From Thermoflavifilum sp. (GTDB taxonomy: Bacteria > Bacteroidota > Bacteroidia > Chitinophagales > Chitinophagaceae), in NCBI GenBank assembly GCA_023511875.1, contig JAIMAQ010000010.1, positions 1 to 64,000 on the forward strand: 64,000 bases of DNA, given 5' to 3'. Position numbers and translations under genes: made by a program. Below, piece by piece: positions 20,601-28,646 of the stretch (positions are counted from its first letter, which is position 1; the number at the start of each line of letters is the position of its first letter). The notes beneath the pieces were generated by a model. The model was not told the origin of the DNA, searched no databases, and saw only the letters and a program-made list of their open reading frames with translations.

Positions 20601-22637
20601 AGATGTATCTCCTGTGCTCCACAAAAAGCTCGCCCCTGTATTACCTGCATCCAGGGTGAGGGATGCATTCTGACAGATAGCGGTATCTGGTCCGATGTTG
20701 ACGATGGGCAGGGGGTTGACCTGCAGCCGCATGGTATCGCTAGCCGAACAGCCAAACGTATTGGTAACCCTCACCCAGTAGGCACCTATACTATCTACTG
20801 TAATGGTCTGGGTGGAATCTCCTGTGCTCCACAAAAAGCTCGCGCCTGTATTGCCGGCATTTAGGGTGAGGGAAGTACCCTGACAGATAGCGGTATCTGG
20901 CCCGATGTTGACGATGGGCAGGGGATGGAAGCTTACCTGGATGGTATCATCGATTTCTCCGCAGGCAGGGTGAAATACTTTTACCCAATATATGTCACTA
21001 GTGTCTACCCGGATGCTGGGGGTAGTATCACCTGTACTCCATAGATAAGTGAGTCCAGGTGGATTATATCCATGGAAAGGGGATAGGATGAGGGTATCAC
21101 CCACGCAGAGATTGGTGTCGGGCCCTAGATTCACGGTGCTTGGGTCAAAGACTGTTACGACAGACGAATCGGTTGCGGTACAACTTCCAGCCGGTCCAGA
21201 AGAGAGGGTAGCGGTAACATAGTATTTGGTTGTGGTAGTAGGGCTTACCGTGATAGAAGAGGTGGTATCACCTGTGCTCCAGAGATAGCTGGTGTATCCT
21301 GGTTTAGCTCTGAGGGTAGCTGTGCCGCCGAGACAGATAGTGGTATCGCCAGGATGAACTTCAGGAGAGCGAAGCACCAAAAGCTGTACAACATTAGAGG
21401 GAGAGTTACAGGTAGAATTGACAATCTGACCTTGTTCGGCTGCGAGAAAACGATAATAACGCGAATCAGAGGTGTCTGTCGACGGAATGATGTACATCGA
21501 ATCTGTCCCGGCAGGCGCGGGAATATTTGTCCAGTTAATCCCATCTAAACTTTCTTGCCATTGATATGTCGGATTTTTAAAATATCCTGGGGTTACGGAA
21601 GCAAAAATAGTATCGGGTTGACCCGCACAGATGGTATCTCCACTCAAACTGGAATTATTAAAATAGGCAATCAATGTAGGGCCGCAATAGGTGAATTCAA
21701 TATCATCGATAGCGATATCATTGCCACAACCTCCGGGGGCAATATTGTACATGATGAGCTTCACACTATCTACGCCCGGGGGCGTTTGAAATCCAAAGCC
21801 ATAGCGTTGCCAGGTAGGGTCATCTACTAAGGTATTCGTGGCAGAATCATATTTCAATTTCATCGACACATCGTTGGTGTTTACCCGCCCAAGTTCTTGT
21901 CCAGTTTTGGCATCGAGCACCACGAAGCTTAGATTTGGGTAGATATACTGATAGCTACATGTATTTTGCAGTACTTGCTTGCCGTTTGCATTGAGCAACC
22001 AGGCACTAAATGAATATTGAGCACCTTGACATAAACCTTTGATGACGCGTGTATAAAACGTATCCGGGGAATAACTGGCGTTGACCAGCATCATGCCCCC
22101 ATAGAGGTTTCCCGTATGATCGGTGGTTTTTACCCATTCTTGGCGTCCATTGTTTACCGAATCGGAAATAATATATTGGCCATCATTTATATCACCAGAG
22201 TCTAGGTACTTATAAGTGGTTTGAGCTGGGGGTGACAATGGGGTACGGGCCAATGGACCAGATAAGGTTCCAAAGTTTTCAAATAAAAAAGGAGCAGAAG
22301 CTTTGGTTCCGGCGCAGTCGGTAGAAGGGCAATAAACTACTTGTACAGTTTTGCTGTAAGTTATACTCTTTGAATACCCAACTTTTACAGTATATTGACC
22401 TGTGCTGTTAAATTTAATCGTAATGCTTCGAGTCCCATTGCCATTTGAAGGTGCAATAAATTGATAGGAACCAGGCGTGATGCTCCAGGTAGCTTGACTG
22501 GAGGAATATCCGGTTGGGGGAGGGCAATCAAATGTAGCGAATGTGTTTGAACAAACCGTATCCGGGCCAGCGAGCTGTGCGCTGGCCACATGCACAGAGG
22601 CGAAAACTCCTATGATAAGGACCAATGGCTTTCGCAT
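17655..22637 (-). CDS. T9SS-exported giant repeat protein with CHU_C sorting domain
   Basis: A 1660-aa cell-surface or secreted protein. It starts with a signal peptide (MRKPLVLIIGVFASVHVASA). Residues about 100-320 form a jelly-roll-like module (NLYGGMMLVNASYSPDTFYTRV). Then come immunoglobulin/PKD-like repeats, including nine near-identical 70-residue units (about 573-1202) built on NIGPDTAICQ, LWSTGDTTQ and YWVRVTNAFGCSASDTM, flanked by more diverged relatives. The last 93 residues are the gliding-motility-associated C-terminal domain (MPNAFTPNSDGRNDVFRP, LRIFNRWGQLLF, WDGTFHG), a type B signal for type IX secretion. The likely role is adhesion or surface display; the ligand is unknown. 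Confidence 0.92.
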   Translation of the reverse strand: MRKPLVLIIGVFASVHVASAQLAGPDTVCSNTFATFDCPPPTGYSSSQATWSITPGSYQFIAPSNGNGTRSITIKFNSTGQYTVKVGYSKSITYSKTVQVVYCPSTDCAGTKASAPFLFENFGTLSGPLARTPLSPPAQTTYKYLDSGDINDGQYIISDSVNNGRQEWVKTTDHTGNLYGGMMLVNASYSPDTFYTRVIKGLCQGAQYSFSAWLLNANGKQVLQNTCSYQYIYPNLSFVVLDAKTGQELGRVNTNDVSMKLKYDSATNTLVDDPTWQRYGFGFQTPPGVDSVKLIMYNIAPGGCGNDIAIDDIEFTYCGPTLIAYFNNSSLSGDTICAGQPDTIFASVTPGYFKNPTYQWQESLDGINWTNIPAPAGTDSMYIIPSTDTSDSRYYRFLAAEQGQIVNSTCNSPSNVVQLLVLRSPEVHPGDTTICLGGTATLRAKPGYTSYLWSTGDTTSSITVSPTTTTKYYVTATLSSGPAGSCTATDSSVVTVFDPSTVNLGPDTNLCVGDTLILSPFHGYNPPGLTYLWSTGDTTPSIRVDTSDIYWVKVFHPACGEIDDTIQVSFHPLPIVNIGPDTAICQGTSLTLNAGNTGASFLWSTGDSTQTITVDSIGAYWVRVTNTFGCSASDTMRLQVNPLPIVNIGPDTAICQNASLTLDAGNTGASFLWSTGDTSQTVIIDTAGTYWVRVTNAFGCSASDTMRLQINSLPIVNIGPDTAICQGTFLTLNAGNTGDKYLWSTGDTTQKITVDTAGTYWVRVTNTFGCSASDTMRLQVNPLPIVNIGPDTAICQNTSLTLDAGNTGDKYLWNTGDTTQKITVDTAGTYWVRVTNMFGCSASDTMRLQINSLPIVNIGPDTAICQNTSLTLDAGNTGASFLWSTGDTTQKITVDTAGTYWVRVTNAFGCSASDIMRLQVNPLPIVNIGPDTAICQNASLTLDAGNTGASFLWSTGDTSQTITVDTAGTYWVRVTNAFGCSASDTMRLQINSLPIVNIGPDTAICQNTSLTLNAGNTGASFLWNTGDTSQTITVDTAGWYWVTVTNAFGCSASDTMRLQVNPLPIVNIGPDTAICQGTSLTLNAGNTGASFLWNTGDTTQKITVDTAGTYWVRVTNAFGCSANDTMRLQINPLPIVNIGPDTAICQNTSLTLNAGNTGASFLWSTGDTTQKITVDTAGWYWVTVTNAFGCSASDTMRLQVNPVPVVQVSTDTAVCKGESVHLAAQPILGTDNLRYLWSGGEQTPTIQVMAEKDMPFWVRVTNKWGCSASDTIHLKVYPLPRLSIAHDTSTCEGQPIRLEAGEEDGCHYLWSTGDTTHSIEVEEEGVYRVKVVNQYGCQLQDSVELRVHPLPRLSLQRQANICENQQIQLKAEADDSDATYTYQWNDGSQGPTLKVSAPGNYWVITSNGFCVRIDTIQVHLLANTLPRLSPQATLCPNKPLVLDVSSPDAIAYLWNTGATTPQITVDTPGIYTVLINGAVCNYTQLDTVHVKQGFLPTVHILADDSLICQGDRLLLRALGDHVDGYRWQNGSYGPNLVVSTPGQYLVQAYNMCAVVADSVSVLPSANCVGDIIMPNAFTPNSDGRNDVFRPKVLHQVFDFELRIFNRWGQLLFMTHDWQQGWDGTFHGQPCDAGGYAWWVKYRETPNGPLLFKKGVLTLLR
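19031..20920 (-). repeat. Nine tandem 210-bp repeats in the T9SS protein gene
   Basis: Nine in-frame units of exactly 210 bp are more than about 85 percent alike by eye. The unit linkers alternate between VNPL and INSL (V, I, V, I, V, I, V, I, V in transcription order), indicating a 420-bp higher-order unit. Older, diverged units flank both sides. Confidence 0.9.
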
Positions 22638-22724
22638 GGTTTTTCACGGATATGGTTTATACACTTAGCTTTTCGCTAGATGATCAGCCATTGATCTTCA
22701 TGGGTGTAATGTTTTTCTTCATAC

Positions 22725-24047
22725 CTATTCAAAATTGGTGAACGATTGTTTTAAAATACATTCAGCCACTTCTTGTCCACTGCGGATAGCCGATTCAACG
22801 GTTCCCCATGGTGGGCGAGAAACATAAGACTCACCTGCGAAGTATAGCCGTTGGGGGAAGAGCTGCTGAAGGTTTTGTAAAATTGGGTTTAATTGAGGTA
22901 CTGGGTAACCATAACTTCCGCAGGCAAAAGGGTCACGAAACCAATCAAAAATATAATATTTTGTGGAAATTTTCCGCAATTTTTCTGGTGGCATGCGGGA
23001 GATTGCAGATAATGAGCTAAAAGCTTGATTTAACAAAGACTTTGAAGGTCGTGATGAGTTTTTCCCAGAAAGCCAACCTGTGAGCACGGGCCAGGGTTGC
23101 GGATAGGCAGTCCACCAAGTGGGGATGTCTGTTTCCGCAAAAATAAATCCCAAATCTGGCCCCCAAATGTCTGTCCACCAAGCATTTTGCCAGATGAAGA
23201 CAATTTTAATAGAATTGCCAAACCCCAGTCGTTGCATGAGATCGGGTAAGGCCGATGTAGGCACTACCTGTGGGGCTGCCGAAGAGGAATGTTGAAAAAT
23301 GCCGGGTGGTAGGGTGCAGACGATACTACGGGCCTCAAATGAAGCTGGTCCGACAGGGCTTTCTGTTTTGATCTGAGCGTAGGTGGGCGAGGAGAAATCC
23401 ATTTGCTTGACTTGATGCCGGAAAATGAGTTTTCCTCCAGCCTGTTCATAGGCTTGTTGCATGGTGTTAATGAATGCACCATAACCAAAACCCAATGAGG
23501 CTTTATGGGATGAGGATTCAATGCGGTAGTTAGGTCCTTCTTCCGTTTGCCATTCCTGAGCCAGGGCTTGTACGCTTACTTTTTGCGGATCGGCCGCATC
23601 GTAACCGATAGCAAAGCGCAATACTTGTTTCCGAAAATCATGATAAGCTGGTGCTGGGAAAAATTTGTCAAGGAAAGCCAGTAGAGGCATATCGTGTTGC
23701 AGATGAGAGAGCTGCTCATAGAATTGTTGCCAGTGGTTAGCAGTAGTGCTTGTGCGATGAGAAATAGCACCTATTCGCACTTGTTTCCCTTCTACAGGTA
23801 TAGCTTTTAGGCCTGCTTGATGGAGCCATTGGAAGGTAAATGGCAGGTTGCCATGAATAAACTCAGCACCTGCTTCGATATAGATTTGGCTATTGGGCTC
23901 AGCGAAGGTCCAGATTCTACCGCCTGGACGATCTCGAGCTTCTAATATAAGCACACGCTGACCCGCTTGGGCTAATTTCACCCCGCAGCTTAGGCCTGCT
24001 GCTCCAGCTCCAATGATGATGGTATCCCATTGTGTCGAGCGATCCAT
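22725..24047 (-). CDS. Flavin-dependent amine oxidase family protein
   Basis: A 440-aa FAD enzyme of the monoamine oxidase family. The dinucleotide-binding motif is at the N-terminus (IIIGAGAAGLSCGVKLA, then LEARDRPGGRIWTF) and the C-terminal FAD motif is LYFAGESYVSRPPWGTVESAIRSG (conserved parts: FAGE, GTVESAI). It probably oxidises a primary or polyamine, or acts as a desaturase; the substrate is unknown. There is no signal peptide. It follows the GH88 gene on the same strand with a 140-base gap. Confidence 0.88.
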   Translation of the reverse strand: MDRSTQWDTIIIGAGAAGLSCGVKLAQAGQRVLILEARDRPGGRIWTFAEPNSQIYIEAGAEFIHGNLPFTFQWLHQAGLKAIPVEGKQVRIGAISHRTSTTANHWQQFYEQLSHLQHDMPLLAFLDKFFPAPAYHDFRKQVLRFAIGYDAADPQKVSVQALAQEWQTEEGPNYRIESSSHKASLGFGYGAFINTMQQAYEQAGGKLIFRHQVKQMDFSSPTYAQIKTESPVGPASFEARSIVCTLPPGIFQHSSSAAPQVVPTSALPDLMQRLGFGNSIKIVFIWQNAWWTDIWGPDLGFIFAETDIPTWWTAYPQPWPVLTGWLSGKNSSRPSKSLLNQAFSSLSAISRMPPEKLRKISTKYYIFDWFRDPFACGSYGYPVPQLNPILQNLQQLFPQRLYFAGESYVSRPPWGTVESAIRSGQEVAECILKQSFTNFE

Positions 24048-24189
24048 TCAACCAAAAGTACGAAGGCTTTGGTATATGGTTGTCAGGAGCGCAGTCGTAG
24101 CCACATGTTTGTCGATAATCTTCTATCTAAGTCATTGGAGGAAATTAAGAAGATGTAAAACACCAAATAATGGCATAACAGCAAGTTTG

Positions 24190-25377
24190 TTAAAACCAAA
24201 AATCAGTTTCAGCCAAATGGCTATATCGCCACAGTGCCTGCAGAAAATAGTAATCGGCATAGATGAGCGGCACATCCATCTCGCGTTGGTGGTGGGCATC
24301 GCCCGTAGCATGTTGGAGTAGAAAATAACTGTGTGTGATGCTTGACGTGAGATAAGGAGGCGTACTCAATGTTTGCAAGATGGCTTGAGCTTCATGAAGG
24401 TAATGGATAGCTTTTCGTTTAGGCACATAACGTTGAAGCTCCAGCAAGGCTGAGGCCAGGATAGCGGCGGCTGAGACGTCTTTTAACTGGCTTAAGCTAT
24501 CGGGTGCTTGAAAATCCCATGGAGGAATGAGGTCATGAGCTTTTGCGAGCTGTTGGAGAAAATAATCGGCGGCATGTTGGGCAACATGCAAATAACGTGG
24601 GTTTCGGGTATATCGATAAGCCATAGTGAGCCCATAAACTGCCCAAGCTTGCCCGCGCGACCAGCAGGAGCTGTCGGCATATCCCTGCCAGGTTTTTCTA
24701 GCCAACAATTGACCCGTTTGCGGGTCATAATCGAGTACATGATAAGTGCTATAATCAGGTCGGAATCGATAGCGTAAATCATGATCAATATGGGCAACTG
24801 CTATTCGGTAAAAACTGCTATCGACCGTGAGCGCAGTAGCGCGAAACAACAGTTCTAAGTTCATGAGGTTGTCTACAATCACGGGATAATGCCAAGGTCC
24901 ACCATCCCAGGAGCGGATTTGCCCCACTCGTGGATTATAGCGCCGCATCAATGATCGAGCAGCTTGAAGGAGTACCTCTCGAAAAGCCTGATCATGCGTA
25001 ATGGTATAAGCGCGTGCAAATGGAATATCTACCATAAATCCTAAATCGTGGGTAGTGGTAAGGGTATCATTGGTAGCCAGGGGGAGGGTAAAACGAAGAG
25101 CCGCTGCTCGCCAGTGAGTTTCATGAGTAAAGACATAAAGATACCAGAGCTTGCCGGCGAAGAAACCGGAGGTCCAATCGCCTGGCCACACTTCTATAGG
25201 ATTTCCATCGGCATGCTGGCTGTGCAAAAACCGCATGCTATCGGTATGCTGGGTTAAATAGGCTTGTGTTTGAGCTGTGGCCAGCTGTATCACATGCGCC
25301 AGGGGTACGCTATCGGCAGCTGCCACCCAAGTTGGCCATCCCAAGAGTATGATTCTTATCCAACAAATGATCAACAT
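24190..25377 (-). CDS. Glycoside hydrolase family 88, unsaturated glucuronyl hydrolase
   Basis: A 395-aa predicted exported enzyme that would remove unsaturated uronic acid from oligosaccharides produced by polysaccharide lyases. The N-terminus has a hydrophobic signal (MLIICWIRIILLGWPTWVAAA). GH88 motifs are visible: WTSGFFAGKLWYLY, the aspartate in HDLGFM, the aspartate in VIVDNLMNLELL, and SCWSRGQAWAVYGL. No polysaccharide lyase or SusCD pair is in the window. A LacI regulator is divergently placed 117 bases away and probably controls it. Confidence 0.9.
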   Translation of the reverse strand: MLIICWIRIILLGWPTWVAAADSVPLAHVIQLATAQTQAYLTQHTDSMRFLHSQHADGNPIEVWPGDWTSGFFAGKLWYLYVFTHETHWRAAALRFTLPLATNDTLTTTHDLGFMVDIPFARAYTITHDQAFREVLLQAARSLMRRYNPRVGQIRSWDGGPWHYPVIVDNLMNLELLFRATALTVDSSFYRIAVAHIDHDLRYRFRPDYSTYHVLDYDPQTGQLLARKTWQGYADSSCWSRGQAWAVYGLTMAYRYTRNPRYLHVAQHAADYFLQQLAKAHDLIPPWDFQAPDSLSQLKDVSAAAILASALLELQRYVPKRKAIHYLHEAQAILQTLSTPPYLTSSITHSYFLLQHATGDAHHQREMDVPLIYADYYFLQALWRYSHLAETDFWF

Positions 25378-25493
25378 CAGTTGTGCGATTGATGTAAAAC
25401 AAAATTGCTAGAATATTTACTCAAGCACAAATTATTTTTATGCAATCGTTTTCGTAAATTTTTACTTTCAACAAAATTTTTTTGTAATTTTCG

Positions 25494-26564
25494 ATGATGT
25501 CAGAAAAAATTGATTTACGACGTATTGCCCGAGAGTTAAACATCTCGGTTTCCACGGTATCGCGTGCTTTGCGCGATAGCCATGAGATCAGTGTTGAAAC
25601 CAAACAAAAAGTTTTTGCCCTTGCGCATCAACTCAACTATGTACCCAATCCCTATGCAAGCAGTTTGAGGCGACAAAAGAGCAAGACGATTGGTGTGATT
25701 TTACCCGAACTACCGAATAATTTTTTTACTCATGTGGTGAATGGTATTGAATATGTGGCTCGACAAAAAGATTATCATGTGCTCATTTATATTACGCATG
25801 AGCAAGCCAGTCAAGAAAAAGCATTAATTCGTCATTTACAAAGTGGTCGGGTAGATGGTGTATTGGCATCGGTTTGTGCGCAGACAAACGATATTGAGCA
25901 TTTTTTAGGGTTGATTCAATTGGGTATACCTTTAGTTTTTTTCGATCGGGTATATGAAGAAATTGGCGTACCTACTGTGACTACCAACGATTATGAGGCC
26001 AGCTTTGCTGCTACAGAACACTTGATTCAACAAGGTTGTAAGCACATTTTGCATGTATGCTTGCCTTTGCATTTGTCTATCTCTCGGAAGCGATTAGAAG
26101 GGTTTTGTGCAGCCATGAAAAAATATGGGCTACTTGTAGATAGCCATTCATGGCTAGTTGCAGACGATATGGAATCTTTTTATCGAGCGTTAGAAACACG
26201 CTTAATTGGTAATTGCGCACCCGATGGAATCTTTGCCTCGGTTGAAAAATTAGCGATTACCGTATATCATATTTGTCAAAAACGAGGCATACGTATTCCC
26301 GATCAGCTTAAGGTATTGGCTTTTTCTAATTTAGAGACCGCTGCGCTGCTTGCTCCTCCCTTGACCACTGTTACTCAGCCTGCTTTTGAAATGGGCAAGA
26401 AAGCAGCAGAGATTTTATTTCGAAAGATTGAAAAAAGAAGAGAAATTTTTGAAGAGCAACATTATGTTATTCCTTCTGCGCTGATCGCTAGGGCATCAAC
26501 GCTCGGTAGATTATCTTATCCGAAATTTTCAGAGGAGCATGTAGCGATGAATGCAGAGAAATGA
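25494..26564 (+). CDS. LacI family transcriptional regulator
   Basis: A 356-aa DNA-binding regulator. The helix-turn-helix and hinge are classical: DLRRIARELNISVSTVSRAL, then LNYVPNPYASSLRR. The periplasmic-binding-like sensor follows (KTIGVILPELPNNFFTHVVNGIE to about residue 340). The translation start is 25494 or the ATG at 25497. The divergent GH88 gene suggests a sugar inducer derived from uronic oligosaccharides; this is inference. It ends close to the convergent thiamine-linked operon. Confidence 0.93.
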   Translation: MMSEKIDLRRIARELNISVSTVSRALRDSHEISVETKQKVFALAHQLNYVPNPYASSLRRQKSKTIGVILPELPNNFFTHVVNGIEYVARQKDYHVLIYITHEQASQEKALIRHLQSGRVDGVLASVCAQTNDIEHFLGLIQLGIPLVFFDRVYEEIGVPTVTTNDYEASFAATEHLIQQGCKHILHVCLPLHLSISRKRLEGFCAAMKKYGLLVDSHSWLVADDMESFYRALETRLIGNCAPDGIFASVEKLAITVYHICQKRGIRIPDQLKVLAFSNLETAALLAPPLTTVTQPAFEMGKKAAEILFRKIEKRREIFEEQHYVIPSALIARASTLGRLSYPKFSEEHVAMNAEK

Positions 26565-26651
26565 TTTTATCCATCTTGATGACATCAAATCTTCTTTGAA
26601 TAGAAAGTAGTAGCTAATGAAGAGCGAGCATAAAAGTAAATCATTCTTTTT

Positions 26652-26954
26652 TTATCCTTGATCCCCTTTAGGTGGCTCAATGATTTTACCATCCACAATT
26701 TTTAACGGCTCATTTGATAAGCTATTCAGGAATTTATTCCAGCTCTCTAATGTTAATTGCTCAATATTAAAATCTCGATATTCATCTGGGTTCATGATAG
26801 GAATACCGGAAATAATGGGATAAACGCGTTTGCAGGTGTGACAAATTAATATCCCTTCCAAAATATGATTTTGCTCATCGATCGTTATAGGACGAAGCAT
26901 TAAATCCGATTTATCGAAAGGGCAACATAGTTTTTTAATGGTTTCTATTCTCAT
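26652..26954 (-). CDS. Trm112-like small zinc protein
   Basis: A 100-aa protein with a Trm112/YcaR-type zinc ribbon. Cys10-Cys11 (KLCCPFDKSDL) and Cys38-x-x-Cys41 (LICHTCKRVYPIISGIP) flank a beta hairpin; the second ligand of the first knuckle appears replaced. The C-terminal 40 residues are an acidic and polar tail. In archaea and eukaryotes Trm112 binds and activates class I methyltransferases. Here it is the last gene of an operon that begins with one, overlapping the ThiE-like gene by 20 bases, so it may partner that enzyme (inference). Confidence 0.8.
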   Translation of the reverse strand: MRIETIKKLCCPFDKSDLMLRPITIDEQNHILEGILICHTCKRVYPIISGIPIMNPDEYRDFNIEQLTLESWNKFLNSLSNEPLKIVDGKIIEPPKGDQG

Positions 26955-27603
26955 CTTTAATTTTTTTAAGATTTTTTAGATAGTCTATTAAAACCTTATC
27001 GGGTTCATCGGCATACATTAACCCTGAAATCACAGCAATGCCATCGAAGTCCAGATCGCTTAATGCCATGAGGTTGTTTGGGCGTATGCCACCCGCTAAA
27101 AAAATTGGTTTTTTAAACATCATCCTGGCTTTTTGGACGGTTTCATGCGTGACTATTTCACACACTCCAGCGCTAGGGGAGGGAAACATGGAGCAAAAAG
27201 AAATATAATCGATATCGTTACTTAAAGCCCATTCTACCTTTCTCAAATCGTTTCCACAGGTTAAGCCCACGATAAATTTTCTGTTGATCTTTTTTTGAAT
27301 ATCTGGCAATGAATCGGGTGGGTCATCAAAATGCACACCTGCTAATTTTATATCTTGTAAATATTCCCATCGATTATTCATCAGCAAAGGCACTTGATGA
27401 GGCTCGCAAATCGCTTGAATATTCAATATCAGTTGTTTTACATTTTTCTCATTTGGAAAATGATCCCATATCTGCACAGCCGAGATACCTTTGTTTATAA
27501 TAACACTCAATTTCTGTAAAAGTATAGCCTCTTCCATTGCAGGATCAATGATCAAATAAATTCCACCATGAGGAATAGTCAATTCGCTTGCATTCATTTC
27601 CAT
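26935..27603 (-). CDS. ThiE/TenI-like protein with altered active site
   Basis: A 222-aa TIM-barrel protein of the thiamine phosphate synthase superfamily. Family blocks are visible: IYLIIDP, GISAVQIWDH, LLMNNRWEYL, GVHFDD, YISFCSMFPSPSAG, LAGGIRPNN and FDGIAVISGLM. The usual QxRxK motif that binds the pyrophosphate of the pyrimidine substrate is here Q44-x-W46-x-H48, so ordinary ThiE activity is doubtful. It may be a TenI-like enzyme or act on a different substrate. It is the third gene of a TPP-riboswitch operon and overlaps both neighbours. Confidence 0.82.
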   Translation of the reverse strand: MEMNASELTIPHGGIYLIIDPAMEEAILLQKLSVIINKGISAVQIWDHFPNEKNVKQLILNIQAICEPHQVPLLMNNRWEYLQDIKLAGVHFDDPPDSLPDIQKKINRKFIVGLTCGNDLRKVEWALSNDIDYISFCSMFPSPSAGVCEIVTHETVQKARMMFKKPIFLAGGIRPNNLMALSDLDFDGIAVISGLMYADEPDKVLIDYLKNLKKIKDENRNH

Positions 27604-28646
27604 CCTAATTTTACGGCTTGAAAATATGCATCCCAGTAAGGATCTTTTTCAGCGTAGAGAATATTCTCTATACGATCGTCTTTCACTAACTTTATACCTT
27701 TTTCTTTTTCTGTTATTTCACCTACTTCGCTACAAGAGATGCCGACATTTTGCAACACTGTTTTAATTTTTTGAACACCTTTTGCTTTGCATGTGATGAT
27801 CATGGCACCAGCACCTATGCAATATCGAGGATCCAAAGAAAATATACGACATATAGATGCTTGTACATGATTGATTGGAATTTGTTCATCATATACCCAT
27901 GCACCTGCATTTGAAGCCACAGCAAGTTCATAAATGGCTCCTAATACACCGCCTTCTGTTACATCATGCATGGCAGTGATGTATCTTCTATTTTCTTCAG
28001 ATGTAGCTACTAGTGCATCTTTCAGCACAGAAATATCGTAAAATGAAGCACACGCTTTTTGATAATTTTCTATACCCGCTTTATTTTTTACTGTTTCTGG
28101 AAAGCTAAGTGCGAGAATAGCAGAAGAAGAAATAGCGCAACTTTTTGTTACCAAAATAATATCGCCTGGTTGGGCGCGATTAGAGGTAAGCAATTGATCT
28201 TGTGGAGCTATGGTGAACAAGGTGGCACCTCCTACGATGGTTGCATTTTGTCCTTCCACATAACAGGTATGTCCACCTGTTATGGCCAGTCCGATCTCTA
28301 AGCAATATTGATGGATATAATTCCAATAGGTTTGAAAATCATTTTCAGAAAAAGAAGCAGGAAGATTCAACACAAATTGGCCGTATAGAGGAGGGAAGCC
28401 AGTAGTAGCGATATCATTGGCCGTAAGATGCACGGAAAGCCAAGCAGATTTTTCCAAGCCAAGCGGTAAGATAAGTGATAAGGGATCGCTGGCTATGGCC
28501 AGTGCTTGTTGATTAGATATATGGATAACAGCTACATCTACACCAAAATTGGGTTTGGTGATCACTTCTGCTCTCTGTTTACCACATTTATCTTCAATAT
28601 AGCTTTTGAAAAATCCTTTATCGATCTTTCCAGTTTTATTTTCCAT
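27594..28646 (-). CDS. AIR synthase/HypE/ThiL superfamily ATP-binding protein
   Basis: A 350-aa protein of the PurM/ThiL/HypE/SelD superfamily. N-terminal elements include FGVDVAVIH and LTANDIATTGFPP, followed by ITGGHTCYV. The C-terminal domain has PGDIILVTKS and MHDVTEGGVLGAIYELA, closest in pattern to HypE-like proteins. The HypE C-terminal Pro-Arg-Ile-Cys tail is missing, and no hydrogenase genes are seen, so hydrogenase maturation is unlikely. Under TPP control it may be a thiamine-linked kinase or ATP-dependent activating enzyme. It overlaps the upstream methyltransferase by 11 bases and the downstream gene by 10. Confidence 0.82.
   Translation of the reverse strand: MENKTGKIDKGFFKSYIEDKCGKQRAEVITKPNFGVDVAVIHISNQQALAIASDPLSLILPLGLEKSAWLSVHLTANDIATTGFPPLYGQFVLNLPASFSENDFQTYWNYIHQYCLEIGLAITGGHTCYVEGQNATIVGGATLFTIAPQDQLLTSNRAQPGDIILVTKSCAISSSAILALSFPETVKNKAGIENYQKACASFYDISVLKDALVATSEENRRYITAMHDVTEGGVLGAIYELAVASNAGAWVYDEQIPINHVQASICRIFSLDPRYCIGAGAMIITCKAKGVQKIKTVLQNVGISCSEVGEITEKEKGIKLVKDDRIENILYAEKDPYWDAYFQAVKLGWK

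Noticed and set aside
18464-20755. Many repeated open frames in both directions within the 210-bp repeat region
   Set aside because: They are out-of-frame shadows of the repeat array. The single long minus-strand frame with signal peptide and CHU_C domain explains the region.
19031-20920. CRISPR array
   Set aside because: The periodic units are 210 bp, coding and directly adjacent with no spacers, so this is a protein repeat.
25441-25496. Promoter for the LacI gene
   Set aside because: Several T-rich near-matches (TACTTTCA, TAATTTTC) occur, but none fits the consensus well enough to choose one.
27594-28646. Hydrogenase maturation factor HypE
   Set aside because: The C-terminal cysteine motif is absent and the gene is TPP-controlled with no other hyp gene nearby.
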